A stretch of DNA of 64,000 nt from Thermoanaerobaculia bacterium (GTDB lineage Bacteria > Acidobacteriota > Thermoanaerobaculia > Multivoradales > J023). The translations under genes were made by a program, and so were the position numbers. Under the pieces are notes generated by a model that was given only the letters and a program-made list of their open reading frames with translations, had not been told where the DNA came from and searched no databases. This document shows, piece by piece, positions 26,218-35,900 of the stretch (position 1 is its first letter; every line of letters starts with the position of its first letter). The DNA lies in assembly GCA_030431255.1 (NCBI GenBank), contig JAUIJL010000015.1, forward strand, positions 62,001 to 126,000. The letters are read 5' to 3'.

Positions 26218-26398
26218 TGTGGAAAAAGGTGGGCGATTTCGTGCAAAAAGGGGGAGGGGATCACAGTGAAAGATCTCTAAATGTTGATATAATTGATCTT
26301 ATGTATGATGCACAAAAACATGTGCAAATCGTCGGAAGTTGCGATGTTTGTTGACCTATCGGGTGTTTTCCTGGGATTTTTCCACAGGCTTTTTCACA
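26218..26398. other. Candidate replication-origin-like element: DnaA-box matches flanking an AT-rich tract
   Basis: Three exact matches to TTWTNCACA are present: TTTTCCACA on the minus strand at 26218-26226, TTTTCCACA at 26378-26386 and TTTTTCACA at 26390-26398. Single-mismatch versions occur at 26306-26314 (TGATGCACA) and, on the minus strand, 26321-26329 (ATTTGCACA). Between them, 26270-26320 is about three-quarters A+T by my count, in a GC-rich region. The layout resembles a bacterial origin with an unwinding element. Against it, dnaA, dnaN, gyrB, parAB and rpmH are not nearby, and gene direction gives only weak support. Confidence 0.35.
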
Positions 26399-26443
26399 GT
26401 TCCTGCGGAAGACCGAAAGAGCCGCCAACGAACGGGGTTTGTG

Positions 26444-26845
26444 ATGAAAATTTGCCTGAAACGCGCCTACGAAGAACCCTCCGGGCAGGACGGTTATCGG
26501 GTCTTGACCGAACGTCTGTGGCCTCGCGGCGTGTCGAAAGATCGGGCTCGGATCGATCAGTGGGCGAAGGAGTGGGCGCCCTCCACCGAGCTGCGAAAGT
26601 GGTACGGGCACGAAGCCGACAAATGGCCCGAGTTTCAGCTTCGATACCGTCGCGAGCTCTCGGCTCGGGCGACGGAGCTCAAGACCTGGGCCAAGGAGCT
26701 CGAGGGCTACAGAGCTGTGACGTTCGTATTCGGCTCGAAGGGTAAGCTCATCAGCTCGGAGATCCTCCGTCAGGTGATCTATGAGCTGCTGGACCGGCCA
26801 CACTTAGATTCGGGAGGCTCAACGGAAAACATCGGGTTAGAATAG
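26444..26845 (+). CDS. DUF488-family protein (YeaO-like)
   Basis: This 133-residue cytoplasmic protein matches the DUF488/YeaO family: ICLKRAYEEPSGQDGYRVL, ERLWPRGVSK, WAKEWAPSTELRKWYGHE and AVTFVFGSKG. Typical members are about 115-120 residues, so this one has a slightly longer C-terminus (HLDSGGSTENIGLE). The function of the family is unknown. The ATG at 26444 directly aligns with the family start; a longer in-frame extension from 26339 reads through the DnaA-like boxes and is unlikely. Confidence 0.88.
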   Translation: MKICLKRAYEEPSGQDGYRVLTERLWPRGVSKDRARIDQWAKEWAPSTELRKWYGHEADKWPEFQLRYRRELSARATELKTWAKELEGYRAVTFVFGSKGKLISSEILRQVIYELLDRPHLDSGGSTENIGLE

Positions 26846-26942
26846 GACGCATCCGAGAGCGGGGCTCTGCTCACTTGAAGCCCGGGAAGACCGAAAATCC
26901 CCGTTCGAGTCGAAATCCACTGATTGATCGAGAGACTTCACC

Positions 26943-27596
26943 ATGAAAGCATCACGTTTTGGGCCGACCCTAGCTTTGACCGCTCTATCCATGATTTTGG
27001 GGCTGACACCGGTCGTCGAGGCCGACATCTTGGTCTTGACGGACGGCACCCGGGTGGAGACCCAGGGACCGCCCAAAGTCGAGGGCAAACGCACGATCTA
27101 CACGGATCTAGAAGGTCGGCTGCTGGCCTTGAGGTCTTCGGAGGTGGATCCAGAGGCCACCGAGAAGGCCAATCGGGCGGCACCGAAAGCCATGCCGGGT
27201 GCCCAAGAGGTGGCGGCCGTCGCCGAAAAGAAACCTGTGATGGTGCTGACCGACGCGGATATTCCCGAAGGCAAATCAGCTCCCGAGGACGGTGAAGCAG
27301 CCCCGATAGCCGTGACGGTTTACGTTACGGATTGGTGTGGTTACTGCCGTAAGACCGAGCGGCTGCTCAACGAGCTCGAGGTCGACTTCGAGACCGTGGA
27401 CGTCGAAAAGGTCCCGGGAGCACGGGCCGAGAAGAACCGGGTACAACCGGGTTGCGGTGTGCCGGTGGTCGTGGTGGCTGAAGAATCGGTCTGTGGTTAT
27501 GCCGAAGACAGGATCCGCGACATGGTCGAGGAGCTCAAAGGCTCGGCCGCCTCGCCCGCCGACGGCTCGACCGGTGAGGCCGAAGAGGCGGCCTAG
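26943..27596 (+). CDS. Exported glutaredoxin-like protein with N-terminal small beta domain
   Basis: This 217-residue protein starts with a signal peptide (ALTALSMILGLTPVVEA). A short beta-rich module follows (ADILVLTDGTRVETQGPPKV to LRSSEVD), of a sort seen at the start of many secreted acidobacterial proteins. After an Ala/Glu/Pro linker comes a glutaredoxin fold (about residues 120-195) with the redox motif WCGYC and the cis-Pro region CGVPVVVVAEESVCGYAEDRI. It is probably a periplasmic thiol-disulfide protein; glutaredoxins are normally cytosolic, so export is unusual. The C-terminus is a Ser/Ala/Glu-rich tail. It is about 100 bases downstream of the DUF488 gene. Confidence 0.85.
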   Translation: MKASRFGPTLALTALSMILGLTPVVEADILVLTDGTRVETQGPPKVEGKRTIYTDLEGRLLALRSSEVDPEATEKANRAAPKAMPGAQEVAAVAEKKPVMVLTDADIPEGKSAPEDGEAAPIAVTVYVTDWCGYCRKTERLLNELEVDFETVDVEKVPGARAEKNRVQPGCGVPVVVVAEESVCGYAEDRIRDMVEELKGSAASPADGSTGEAEEAA

Positions 27597-27608
27597 GCAG
27601 CTCGGCTC

Positions 27609-29273
27609 TCACTGATCTTCGGCGATCATTCGCGCGGCTTTTTCGGCGATCATGATGGTCGGAGCATTGGTATTGCCACCGATGACCTCGGGCATGACGG
27701 AGGCGTCGGCCACCCTCAACCCTTGGACTCCGTGGACTCGCAAGCGTGGGTCCACCACCGTCGGAATCGGCCCACCCTGGGGACCCATGGCGCAAGTGCA
27801 GGCCGGATGGTAGAGGGTTTCCGTCCGCCGCCGAACGAAGCTCTCCAAGCCGGCGTCGTCCGCCCCCTCGGCGCCGGGCCAGACCTCGTAGTCGAGCACG
27901 TCCTCAAACGCGGCGGTCGCCGCCAATCGACGCGCTTCCCGAACCCCTTGGATCAGGATTCTCAAGTCTTCTGGATCCGCAAAGTAATTTCCCGCGATGC
28001 GCGGGGATTCCAGCGGGTCGGCTGAGCGCAGGGTGATGCTTCCCCGGCTTCTGGGTTTGATCAGAGTCGGACCGAAGTTGAACCCGTGGTCGGTGGCTGA
28101 GTCGAATCCGTGGTCGATCAAGGCCGCGGGAATAAAGTGGAATTGCAGGTCCGGTTGGGCGAGATCGGGGCTGGAGCGGATGAAGGCGCCGCCCTCGCAG
28201 ACGGTGGTGGTCAGGGGTCCCCGTTTCATCAACAGGTACTTCAAGAAGTTGCCCACGGTTTCCGCGTTGTCTAGCCCGATGTCTTGTCGGCTACGGTAAA
28301 TCACCGAGACGACGGGGTGATCCTGGAGGTTTTGTCCGACCCCCGGCAGCTCGTGGACGAGCGGAATGTCGTGGGACCGTAGCTCATCGGCGGGGCCGAT
28401 CCCAGAGAGCAATAAGAGGTGCGGGGATCCGATGGCTCCCGCGGTCAGAACCACTTCGCGTTCCGCCGCCAAATGCACGGGCTGCCCACGGTGCAGAACG
28501 CGGACGCCGGTGACCCGAAGCGCTGAAGCGTCGGATCCGGAGCTGTTGTTGGATCCCCGATCGGTGGTCAGGCCGAGGGCTCGGCAGTCCGTCAGGATGG
28601 TCAAATTGGGGCGTCGACGCGCGGACTTGAGAAAGGCCGTCGTGCTGCATCGACGTCCCCGATTTTGGGTCACCTGATAAAGACCCACACCCTCCTGACG
28701 CGGTCCGTTGAAGTCGTCGTTTGTCGGCCAGCCCAGCTGCTCGGCGGCGGCTAGGAAGCGTTGGCTCAGGGGGTTGACGTAGCGCCGCTCTTGCACTTCC
28801 AGGGGCCCGCCGACGCCGTGAAACGGGGACGGGCCGCGCTGTTGGTTCTCCGAGGCTTTGAAAAACGGCAGCACCTGGTCGAAGGACCATCCCTCGGCTC
28901 CGTAGTGGGTCTGCCATCGGTCATAGTCCCGCTGGTGGCCACGGACGTAGAGCATGGCGTTGAACGAGCTACATCCTCCCAGCAGCTTGCCCCGCGGCCA
29001 ATACAGGCGGCGATGGTCGCAGTGGGGCTCGGGCTCGGTCTCATAAGCCCAGTCCAAATCGGTTTTGAACAACTTGGTGAAGCCCGGTGGAATGTGGACT
29101 TCCATCGCGCGGTCCTTGGGACCGGCTTCGATCAAACAAACCCGTCGGGATGGATCCTCGCTCAGTCGAGCTGCCAGCACACAACCGGCGGAGCCGGCGC
29201 CCACCACCACGACGTCGAACCGTAATTCTGAGCTGCGGCGGGATGAAGCTTGCGATTCCGACTGATTGACCAA
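27609..29273 (-). CDS. GMC-family FAD-dependent alcohol/choline dehydrogenase
   Basis: This protein of about 554 residues has the FAD dinucleotide motif [16 protein letters not shown], the GMC signature [19 protein letters not shown], and [17 protein letters not shown]. The C-terminal catalytic pair is His in [10 protein letters not shown] and Asn in [10 protein letters not shown]. It is closest to choline dehydrogenase (BetA)-like enzymes, which oxidise alcohols to aldehydes; the actual substrate is unknown. There is no partner betB in view. I start at TTG 29273, which has GGAGG six bases upstream; the frame stays open to 29342. It converges with the glutaredoxin-like gene 12 bases away. Confidence 0.93.
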   Translation of the reverse strand: MVNQSESQASSRRSSELRFDVVVVGAGSAGCVLAARLSEDPSRRVCLIEAGPKDRAMEVHIPPGFTKLFKTDLDWAYETEPEPHCDHRRLYWPRGKLLGGCSSFNAMLYVRGHQRDYDRWQTHYGAEGWSFDQVLPFFKASENQQRGPSPFHGVGGPLEVQERRYVNPLSQRFLAAAEQLGWPTNDDFNGPRQEGVGLYQVTQNRGRRCSTTAFLKSARRRPNLTILTDCRALGLTTDRGSNNSSGSDASALRVTGVRVLHRGQPVHLAAEREVVLTAGAIGSPHLLLLSGIGPADELRSHDIPLVHELPGVGQNLQDHPVVSVIYRSRQDIGLDNAETVGNFLKYLLMKRGPLTTTVCEGGAFIRSSPDLAQPDLQFHFIPAALIDHGFDSATDHGFNFGPTLIKPRSRGSITLRSADPLESPRIAGNYFADPEDLRILIQGVREARRLAATAAFEDVLDYEVWPGAEGADDAGLESFVRRRTETLYHPACTCAMGPQGGPIPTVVDPRLRVHGVQGLRVADASVMPEVIGGNTNAPTIMIAEKAARMIAEDQ

Positions 29274-29467
29274 GGGGATCCTCCGAGCTGGATACTCCGA
29301 ATCGAGCGACCGATTTTGAGGAGGGCAGACTATCAGAGGCACCCGCGCTCAGCGTTTTGCTGAGCAAAGGTTTGCAGAGCTTTGTGTCCGGAAGCAAAGA
29401 AGGTCGCCATGCGTAAGGAAAGTTAATACGGGTGAAAGACCTTGAATTCCAGTCTGGAGACATTCCC

Positions 29468-30082
29468 ATGGTTTCTGCGGATCTGAATCGAAAACATGAG
29501 CCGGGGTCGGGTTGCGGCGGCGACGACGAAATTACCCACTTGCTTTGCGAGTGGAGCGAAGGAGATTCCGCTTCTTTCGAGCATTTGCTGCCCTTGGTTT
29601 ATGACGATTTGCGGGAGATCGCGTCCCGTTATCTCACCGACGAACGGTCGGAGATCAGCCTCCAAGCCACCGACATCGTGCATGAGGCCTATTTCCGTTT
29701 GGTCACTCACCACCGCATCCAATGGCAGAGCCGTTCCCACTTTTTCGCCATCGCGGCCAAAATCATGCGTCGGTTTTTGGTCGACCACGCCCGTCGCCAG
29801 CTCGCTGCCAAGCGCGGAGGTCGAGGGCTACAAGTGCCTCTCGAGGAGGTGCAGGGCTTGTCGTTGGATCGTCCGGAAGAATGGCTGCGTTTGGACCATG
29901 CCCTCGAAGAGCTGGCCGCTTGCGATCCCGTGAAGGGACGCATCGTCGAGCTGAGGTTCTTCGGTGGATTGTCCATCGGCGAAACCGCGGCGGTGGTCGG
30001 GCTGTCGCGCGCTACGGTGGTTCGGCAATGGCGTTTGGCCAAGGCTTGGTTGTTGCGTCTGATGCTCGCCGGCGCTTCCTAG
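29468..30082 (+). CDS. ECF-type RNA polymerase sigma factor (kinase-associated subfamily)
   Basis: This 204-residue sigma factor has region 2 (LPLVYDDLREIASRYL, QATDIVHEAYFRLV, WQSRSHFFAIAAKIMRRFLV) and region 4 (GRIVELRFFGGLSIGETAAV). It matches the sigma-70 subfamily common in Planctomycetota and Acidobacteriota, typically placed before a large Ser/Thr kinase gene, as here. No anti-sigma factor is seen; the kinase may control the sigma factor. I prefer ATG 29468, with GGAG eight bases upstream, over GTG 29432. Confidence 0.92.
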   Translation: MVSADLNRKHEPGSGCGGDDEITHLLCEWSEGDSASFEHLLPLVYDDLREIASRYLTDERSEISLQATDIVHEAYFRLVTHHRIQWQSRSHFFAIAAKIMRRFLVDHARRQLAAKRGGRGLQVPLEEVQGLSLDRPEEWLRLDHALEELAACDPVKGRIVELRFFGGLSIGETAAVVGLSRATVVRQWRLAKAWLLRLMLAGAS

Positions 30083-30093
30083 GGGTCGGCACC

Positions 30094-33000
30094 GTGGACC
30101 CGAAACGCCGCCAACGCATCGAAGAGCTGGTGGAAGCCGTCGAAGGGGCTCCCCCGGACGAGCTCGATCATCTGCTGACAAAGGCCTGTGGCCAAGACTC
30201 GGAGCTCCGTCTCGAGGTGGAGCTGTTGCTCGAAGCGATGACCGCGGCCGAGGACTTCTTCGAGCTGCCGGCCGTGGCGAGAATGCCCCTGGCCGCCGAC
30301 GGCGCCTTGGGGCGAGCCGAAATCGGCGCGGTGGCGGACGGCGAGCCGAGCGGGGGCCGAATCCGTGAGCGTTTCAGCTTCCACGGCTCGAGCTCAAGGG
30401 AAAACCGGCGACTCGGTCCGTTTGAGCTGCTATACGAAATCGGGCGGGGCGGCAGCGGGACCGTATACGAAGCGGTGGACACCCGGGTGGGCACACCGGT
30501 GGCGGTCAAGGTCTTGGATTGGGCCTCGTCTGCGGCCATTGCCCGGTTCAAACAAGAATTCCGGGCCCTGCGGGGCCTCACCCATCCGAACTTGGTGCGA
30601 TTGCACGAGCTGCAGCGTATCGGCCCCGTGTGGCTGTTGAGCATGGAAAGGGTTTCGGGGCTCAGCTTTCGCGAATTCTTGGCCGGTACGGATGCGGATG
30701 GGTTGCGGGATGCCTTTGCCCAGCTGGCCGATGGCCTGACCGCTCTGCACGAAGCGCGCAAGCTGCATTGCGACGTTAAACCGAGCAACATTCGAGTCAC
30801 ACCCGAAGGCCGGGTCGTCTTATTGGATTTCGGCTTGGTCAAAGAGCTCGAGGGGACGCCTCGGCAGATGGCGGGGACTCCCTATTACCAAGCCCCGGAG
30901 CAGTGGTTGGGGCAGCCGCTCCACGAATCCAGCGATTGGTTCTCTTTCGGGGTGATGTTGTTCGAGAGCCTGGCGGATCACCTACCGTTCGTCGAAGGAT
31001 TGTGTCGGACCCGGGACCGGCCGGGCGAGCCGGTGCTCAGCGACCGGCGATCCAGTGGTGCGAGCCGAGCCCATTCGCGACGATATGCCGAGCTGTGCAG
31101 GCTTTGCGATCGTTTGCTCCGGCCGGATCCCGGAGGGCGAGCAGGGCGGCAAGAGGTGCGCAAAGCTCTGGGTCTGCGCTCCGTGCGGCGTCCGACCTCG
31201 GCGCCGCGGGGAAGGCGGGGCAACACCGACTCCAGAGCCGAGCTCGAACAGGACTGGGTGATCGGTCGGCAGGGAGAGCTTCGAGCCCTGCAAGAGGCGT
31301 TTCGACAAAGCTCGGAAGGGCGAGTGGTTTGGGCTCGCATCGCCGGCGCGTCCGGCATGGGTAAGACCTCCTTGGCTCAACGCTTCGCGGAGTCTCTCGA
31401 ATCTCACGAGACCGGGCAGGATCTCTTGGTGCTGCGCGCTCGTTGTTTCGAGCGCGAGGCGGTTCCTTATGCGGTTTTCGATTCGCTGATGGACGATTTG
31501 GCCCGTTGGCTGGAGCATCAAGGGCCGCAAGAGAGATCCCGTGCCCTGCCCCGGGATCTGTGGGCCCTAGTGGATCTCTTTCCCGCCTTGGGGCGATTTC
31601 AGGGGGCGATTCAAGTCCCGGATCTCGACGCTCAAGAGCGCAAGCGGCGCGCGTTGTCGGCGTTCGAGGATCTTTTTACCGCCCTCTGTGCCCACCGCTC
31701 GGTGGTGCTTTTCTTCGACGACCTACAGTGGGGTGATTTCGAAAGCTTGGAGCTGTGGCGAAAGCTGATCGGCCGTTCCGACGCCCGGTTGCTGATCGTC
31801 AGCTGCCACCGAAGTGATGAGGAGCGCTCTTCGGCGTTTGTCAGCGGCTCTATCGGGCTTGTGTCGGAAGCGATTCAAGTGGAGCTTCCTCTCGAGCCGC
31901 TCGACGGACCCGCGTCGCGCCGGTTGGCGACCGAGATTTTGAGCCGACGCCGAGCCTTCTCGGGTCGATTCGTGGCCGAGTGGGCTCGGGAGATCGCCAG
32001 GGAGTCGATGGGAGCGCCGTTTTTGATCCATCAGCTGTCGATGGAAGCCGAGGCCTCCGGCCCGCGATCAACGGGGGGCCGTGGCGTTTCAGGGGCTTCC
32101 GTGGCGGGTCTGTTGAGGAATCGTACCCGAGGTCTTTCCCCGGGAGCCGTCGAGCTGCTGTCGGTCGTAGCGATCGCTGGACAGCCCTTGATCATGGCGG
32201 ATGCTATGCAGGCCGCGGGATTAGGTGCGGAGGCGAGATCGTGTCTGACCGACCTTTGCGCGGCGGGGCTGATCCGTTTGCGTCGCGGCGAATCCGACGA
32301 GCTCGAGGTCTACCACGATTGCCTCCGGCAGGCCTGGCTGAAGGAGCTTTCCGATCGCCAATGCCGAGATCTGCACCGTGCTTTGGGAGAGGCATTGGAA
32401 CGGTCGGGGCGTGGCGAGGCGGAACAGCTGTTGCGGCACTTCAAGGCGGCCGGCGAATCCGGAAAGGAGCTGTGCTACACGGTGCAGTCGGCGGATCAGG
32501 CTTCCCGATCCCTGGCCTTTGCCCGCGCCGCCGAGCTCTACCGCCGTGCCTTGGAGGTTGCTCCAGCCTCGGCTACCCAGACCCTTCGGGTGTCCCTGGC
32601 CGAGGCTTTGGCCGATGCCGGTCGAGGCCGGGAGTCCGCGCGGGAATACCTGATCGCGATGGCCGGAGCGGAGGATGAGGAAGCGACCCTGGACCTCCAA
32701 TGGAGGGCCGCGGAGCAACAGCTCAAGGGCGGCTTTTACGACAGCGGACTGAAAACCATGGAATCCGTGTTGGCCCGTTTGTCCATGCGGTTGCCGAAGT
32801 CCTCGTCGATGGTGATGGCTCGGGTCGTCGCGGGATCCCTGGGTTTGGCCTTCAGAGGGGCTGCCGGTGGGCTGGTCGGCAGTCGCAGGTCACCGCCGGA
32901 GCGGAAGGTCAACAAGCCGTCGGTGGCGTTGCTGCGAAAGATCGATGTGCTGCGGTCCTTGACCATGGGATTGGCGAATGTTCGACCCATGGCGGCCACC

Positions 33001-34113
33001 GACTGTGCGATTCGTCAGCTGAGATTGGCCCGGGAAGCCGGAGAGCCTCGCCGCCTGGGGCGAGCGTTGGCTTTGGCAGGCGGTTTCTTCTCGACCCATT
33101 CCATGGGACGAGGCATGGCCCGGCAAATGATCGCGGAGGCACGGCAAGTCGAGGCGTCGGTCGACGATCCGGGCCTCACGGGTTTGGTGCGCATCATCCA
33201 AGGGCTGCACGCCTATTTACAAGGTCGTGGGGTCGAGGGCTTGGCCTTCTTCGAAGCAGCGGAAGAGAAGCTACGGACCTGCGCGGGAGTCGCCTGGGAG
33301 CTCGATACCACCCTCTTTTACGAGCTGCGGCTCATGCTCTTTCTCGGTCGTTTCCACCGGCTCCGGGAGCGTCTGCCCCATGTCATCGAGGAATGTCGGG
33401 CTCGCAACGATCTCTATGCTGTGAGCAGCATGTTGGCGGATGTGGCGGCTTCCATGGCGTTGATCGACGACGATCCCGATCGCCACGACCAGTTGGTTTC
33501 AACCGTCGAGGCATCGTGGTCCAAGACCGGATTCCATCTGCAGCATTACCTATGCCTCGGGGCGCGGGTGGAGGGGGCAATCTACCGCGGTCAAGGTGAG
33601 AAGGCTTGGCGTTGCATTGAGGAGGGTTGGAAACATATTCGAGGGTCCGCGCTTCTACGGGTGGATCTGGTCCGACTGCAGGCCATGAATATTCGCTGCC
33701 GGGCCGCCTTGGCGGCTGCGGCGGAAGCTCCCCCGGGATCGGAGCGCCGGCGGCGTCGCATGCAGCGAGCCGGTCTCGGTCTCGGGCGGATCGAGCGAAT
33801 CCGTCACGCTTGGGCGAGGCCTTTCGCCCTGCTGGGGCGGGCGGCGCTCCATGACCTCGAAGGTCGACCCGGACAAGCGGTCGGGATCTTGCAAGGAGCT
33901 ATCCCGCTTCTCGAGGAGCAGAGCTTGGCGCTGCACATGAGGGTGGGGGAGCTGCGACTGGCTGAGCTACAGCTCGCTCACTCGGGGGAGAGGTCTTCTG
34001 CAGGTCGTGCCGCGCGGGGGTGGATGGAGGACCAAGGAGTGGGGTGTCCCTACCGTCTGCTGCGCCTGATGGCACCGGGATTCGTTTCCGCGGTCGGCAT
34101 AGGTGAGGTCTGA
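30094..34113 (+). CDS. Giant Ser/Thr protein kinase fused to an AAA-type ATPase and TPR-like region
   Basis: This 1339-residue protein begins with an acidobacterial-type leader (VDPKRRQRIEELVEAVEG). A kinase domain spans about residues 105-345: glycine loop IGRGGSGTVYEA near 113, VAVKVL, catalytic HCDVKPSN near 224, DFG near 244 and APE near 266. The HCD in place of HRD makes it a non-RD kinase. An ORC/AAA_16-like ATPase follows, with Walker A GASGMGKTS near 418 and Walker B VVLFFDDLQWGD near 536. The C-terminal ~650 residues are helical repeats as in MalT/PknK-type regulators. GTG 30094 has AGGGG eight bases upstream, 11 bases after the sigma gene stop. It probably senses a ligand and controls the adjacent sigma factor. 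Confidence 0.9.
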   Translation: MDPKRRQRIEELVEAVEGAPPDELDHLLTKACGQDSELRLEVELLLEAMTAAEDFFELPAVARMPLAADGALGRAEIGAVADGEPSGGRIRERFSFHGSSSRENRRLGPFELLYEIGRGGSGTVYEAVDTRVGTPVAVKVLDWASSAAIARFKQEFRALRGLTHPNLVRLHELQRIGPVWLLSMERVSGLSFREFLAGTDADGLRDAFAQLADGLTALHEARKLHCDVKPSNIRVTPEGRVVLLDFGLVKELEGTPRQMAGTPYYQAPEQWLGQPLHESSDWFSFGVMLFESLADHLPFVEGLCRTRDRPGEPVLSDRRSSGASRAHSRRYAELCRLCDRLLRPDPGGRAGRQEVRKALGLRSVRRPTSAPRGRRGNTDSRAELEQDWVIGRQGELRALQEAFRQSSEGRVVWARIAGASGMGKTSLAQRFAESLESHETGQDLLVLRARCFEREAVPYAVFDSLMDDLARWLEHQGPQERSRALPRDLWALVDLFPALGRFQGAIQVPDLDAQERKRRALSAFEDLFTALCAHRSVVLFFDDLQWGDFESLELWRKLIGRSDARLLIVSCHRSDEERSSAFVSGSIGLVSEAIQVELPLEPLDGPASRRLATEILSRRRAFSGRFVAEWAREIARESMGAPFLIHQLSMEAEASGPRSTGGRGVSGASVAGLLRNRTRGLSPGAVELLSVVAIAGQPLIMADAMQAAGLGAEARSCLTDLCAAGLIRLRRGESDELEVYHDCLRQAWLKELSDRQCRDLHRALGEALERSGRGEAEQLLRHFKAAGESGKELCYTVQSADQASRSLAFARAAELYRRALEVAPASATQTLRVSLAEALADAGRGRESAREYLIAMAGAEDEEATLDLQWRAAEQQLKGGFYDSGLKTMESVLARLSMRLPKSSSMVMARVVAGSLGLAFRGAAGGLVGSRRSPPERKVNKPSVALLRKIDVLRSLTMGLANVRPMAATDCAIRQLRLAREAGEPRRLGRALALAGGFFSTHSMGRGMARQMIAEARQVEASVDDPGLTGLVRIIQGLHAYLQGRGVEGLAFFEAAEEKLRTCAGVAWELDTTLFYELRLMLFLGRFHRLRERLPHVIEECRARNDLYAVSSMLADVAASMALIDDDPDRHDQLVSTVEASWSKTGFHLQHYLCLGARVEGAIYRGQGEKAWRCIEEGWKHIRGSALLRVDLVRLQAMNIRCRAALAAAAEAPPGSERRRRRMQRAGLGLGRIERIRHAWARPFALLGRAALHDLEGRPGQAVGILQGAIPLLEEQSLALHMRVGELRLAELQLAHSGERSSAGRAARGWMEDQGVGCPYRLLRLMAPGFVSAVGIGEV

Positions 34114-34122
34114 CTTTCGGCC

Positions 34123-34812
34123 TCAATCTTCTCGGCTTTCCGCGACGGAACCCACAATTACGGCCTCGCCGACCGCCAACCCGAGTCGTTGGCGAAGGTC
34201 CTGAGACCTGTCCTCCGCGGCCCGCAAGCCCATGGGATATCCGATCCGAAAGGTCAGCCGCTCGGACCGACCACGGTCGCTGGCGGGTAGGGCACAGGTC
34301 AGGATCAGCTTATGGCTGCGAAGGCGGGAAGCGACGAGCCCGGGATCCCCTAGGTGGGCTTCGATCCGGAGCTCGAGCTGGGCGGATTCGTGTGCTCGGG
34401 ACTCGCCTTCCGTGCTTTGGCCGGGCTCGGAGCCACCCACGTAGGGACCGGAATAGGTCGGAGGCCGAAACCTCCAGCCCTCGATGTAGGTCATATGATG
34501 CCGGTCGCCGTCAATTCGAAGCTCATGGCGCTTTAAGCTCTGCGCGGCTTGCCAAAGGCCGAGACCTGCAAAGAGCAGGGGCGCTGCTTGGAGCTCGGGC
34601 ATCAGCAGTCCGATTCCCAAGCTCAGAGCGGCAAAAATTCCCGCGGCCAACCACGAAGACAAGCTCGAAGCTCCGAGCACGAGTGTGCCGCCTTGATCGG
34701 TCCTGAGGGGCAGGAGGATTTCGGCCATGGCTTCTGGTCGGCGATTTCTGGACGGTAGCTCTGGACGACGGTTTCTGGTCGGTGGCCGGCGATGCTCGGA
34801 ACGTCGGCTCAA
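34123..34812 (-). CDS. Small hypothetical membrane protein coupled to ychF
   Basis: I do not recognise this family. Two hydrophobic segments ([20 protein letters not shown] and [17 protein letters not shown]) precede a soluble beta-rich domain of about 140 residues containing [18 protein letters not shown]. The start is uncertain. A TTG at 34812 overlaps the ychF stop as TTGA, but the first 28 residues would be Arg/Pro-rich repeats ([20 protein letters not shown]) encoded by a short direct repeat at 34729-34800. An ATG at 34728 gives a more ordinary N-terminus (201 residues) but no ribosome binding site. It converges with the kinase gene at 34113. Confidence 0.7.
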   Translation of the reverse strand: MSRRSEHRRPPTRNRRPELPSRNRRPEAMAEILLPLRTDQGGTLVLGASSLSSWLAAGIFAALSLGIGLLMPELQAAPLLFAGLGLWQAAQSLKRHELRIDGDRHHMTYIEGWRFRPPTYSGPYVGGSEPGQSTEGESRAHESAQLELRIEAHLGDPGLVASRLRSHKLILTCALPASDRGRSERLTFRIGYPMGLRAAEDRSQDLRQRLGLAVGEAVIVGSVAESRED

Positions 34813-35900
34813 ACGTTGAAGAGGAAGTGCACAACCTCGCCGTCTTGAACCACGTAATCCTTGCCTTCGGACCTTTTGCGTCCGGCCTCTTTGGCGCCCT
34901 GCTCGCCCCCGAGCTCGATGTATTCCGGGTAGGAAACAATCTCAGCCCGGATAAAGCCCCGCTGGAAATCCGTGTGGATGGCGGCGGCCGCTTCCGGCGC
35001 GGTGGCGCCGACCCGGATGGTCCAAGCGCGAACCTCTTTCGGTCCGGCGGTGAAGTAGGTCTGCAGACCCAAAAGCTGATATCCGGCTCGAATGACCCGG
35101 TTGAGGCCGGGCTCTTCCATGCCCATTTCAGCGAGGAATTCTTCCTTCTCCTCGTCGTCGAGCTCGGCGATTTCAGCTTCGAGCTTGCCGCACACCACGA
35201 CCACCCCGGCGCCCTCGGCCTCGGCCATGGCGCGCACGCTGTCCAGCAGCGGGTTGTTTTCAAAGCCCCCTTCGTCCACGTTGGCGATGTACATCACCGG
35301 CTTGGAGGTCAGCAGGTGGAATCCTTTGAGGCGCTCGAGCTCGTGGCCGGCCAGCTGCAGGCTGCGCACCGGCAATCCTTCGCTGAGGTGAGCCACGACC
35401 TTTTCGAGGACGGCTTTTTCTTGAATGGCGACCTTGTCTTGGCTCTTGGCGCTGCGGGAGGCCTTTTGGAGAGCTTTCTCGCAGGTCTGAAGATCCGCCA
35501 GGATGAGCTCGGTGTTGATCACCTCAGCGTCGTCGGTGGGGGAGACTTTGCCCGAGACGTGGACCACGTTGTCGTCTTCGAAACAGCGCACCACATGGGC
35601 GATGGCGTGAGTCTCGCGAATATGAGCCAGGAATTGATTTCCCAAACCCTCGCCTTTGGAGGCGCCGGCGACCAATCCGGCGATATCGACAAAGGTCATG
35701 GTGGCGGGCACCACCTTCTTGGGCTGGGCAATGCTCGCCAGCTCTTGGAGTCGGGGATCCGGGACTGGAACCACGCCCGTGTTGGGCTCGATGGTGCAAA
35801 ACGGGAAGTTCTCGGCGTCGATTCCGGCCTTGGTCAAGGCGTTGAAGAGGGTCGACTTGCCGACATTGGGCAGACCTACGATTCCACAGTTGAAACCCAT
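34809..35900 (-). CDS. ychF: Redox-regulated ribosome-associated ATPase YchF (EngD)
   Basis: This 363-residue protein has the standard length for YchF. The P-loop is [15 protein letters not shown] and the switch II is [19 protein letters not shown], with a C-terminal TGS-like domain ending in VVHFLFNV. YchF belongs to the Obg-type GTPase superfamily but prefers ATP; it binds ribosomes and affects translation and stress responses. The ATG 35900 aligns with family members; the open frame upstream to 36050 is not needed. Confidence 0.97.
   Translation of the reverse strand: MGFNCGIVGLPNVGKSTLFNALTKAGIDAENFPFCTIEPNTGVVPVPDPRLQELASIAQPKKVVPATMTFVDIAGLVAGASKGEGLGNQFLAHIRETHAIAHVVRCFEDDNVVHVSGKVSPTDDAEVINTELILADLQTCEKALQKASRSAKSQDKVAIQEKAVLEKVVAHLSEGLPVRSLQLAGHELERLKGFHLLTSKPVMYIANVDEGGFENNPLLDSVRAMAEAEGAGVVVVCGKLEAEIAELDDEEKEEFLAEMGMEEPGLNRVIRAGYQLLGLQTYFTAGPKEVRAWTIRVGATAPEAAAAIHTDFQRGFIRAEIVSYPEYIELGGEQGAKEAGRKRSEGKDYVVQDGEVVHFLFNV

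Larger units (their letters stand above)
26001..26443. other. AT-rich intergenic region between divergent genes (443 bp)
   Basis: The segment holds the leader of the leftward VWFA gene, with a hairpin at 26025-26045. Further right is an AT-rich tract with DnaA-box-like sequences (separate entry). TATAAT at 26288-26293 could be a -10 box for rightward transcription. No protein-coding frame of interest is apparent. Confidence 0.5.

Noticed and set aside
29722-30093. N-terminal extension of the Ser/Thr kinase
   Set aside because: This stretch is the sigma-factor gene read in another frame; the acidobacterial kinase leader starts at GTG 30094.
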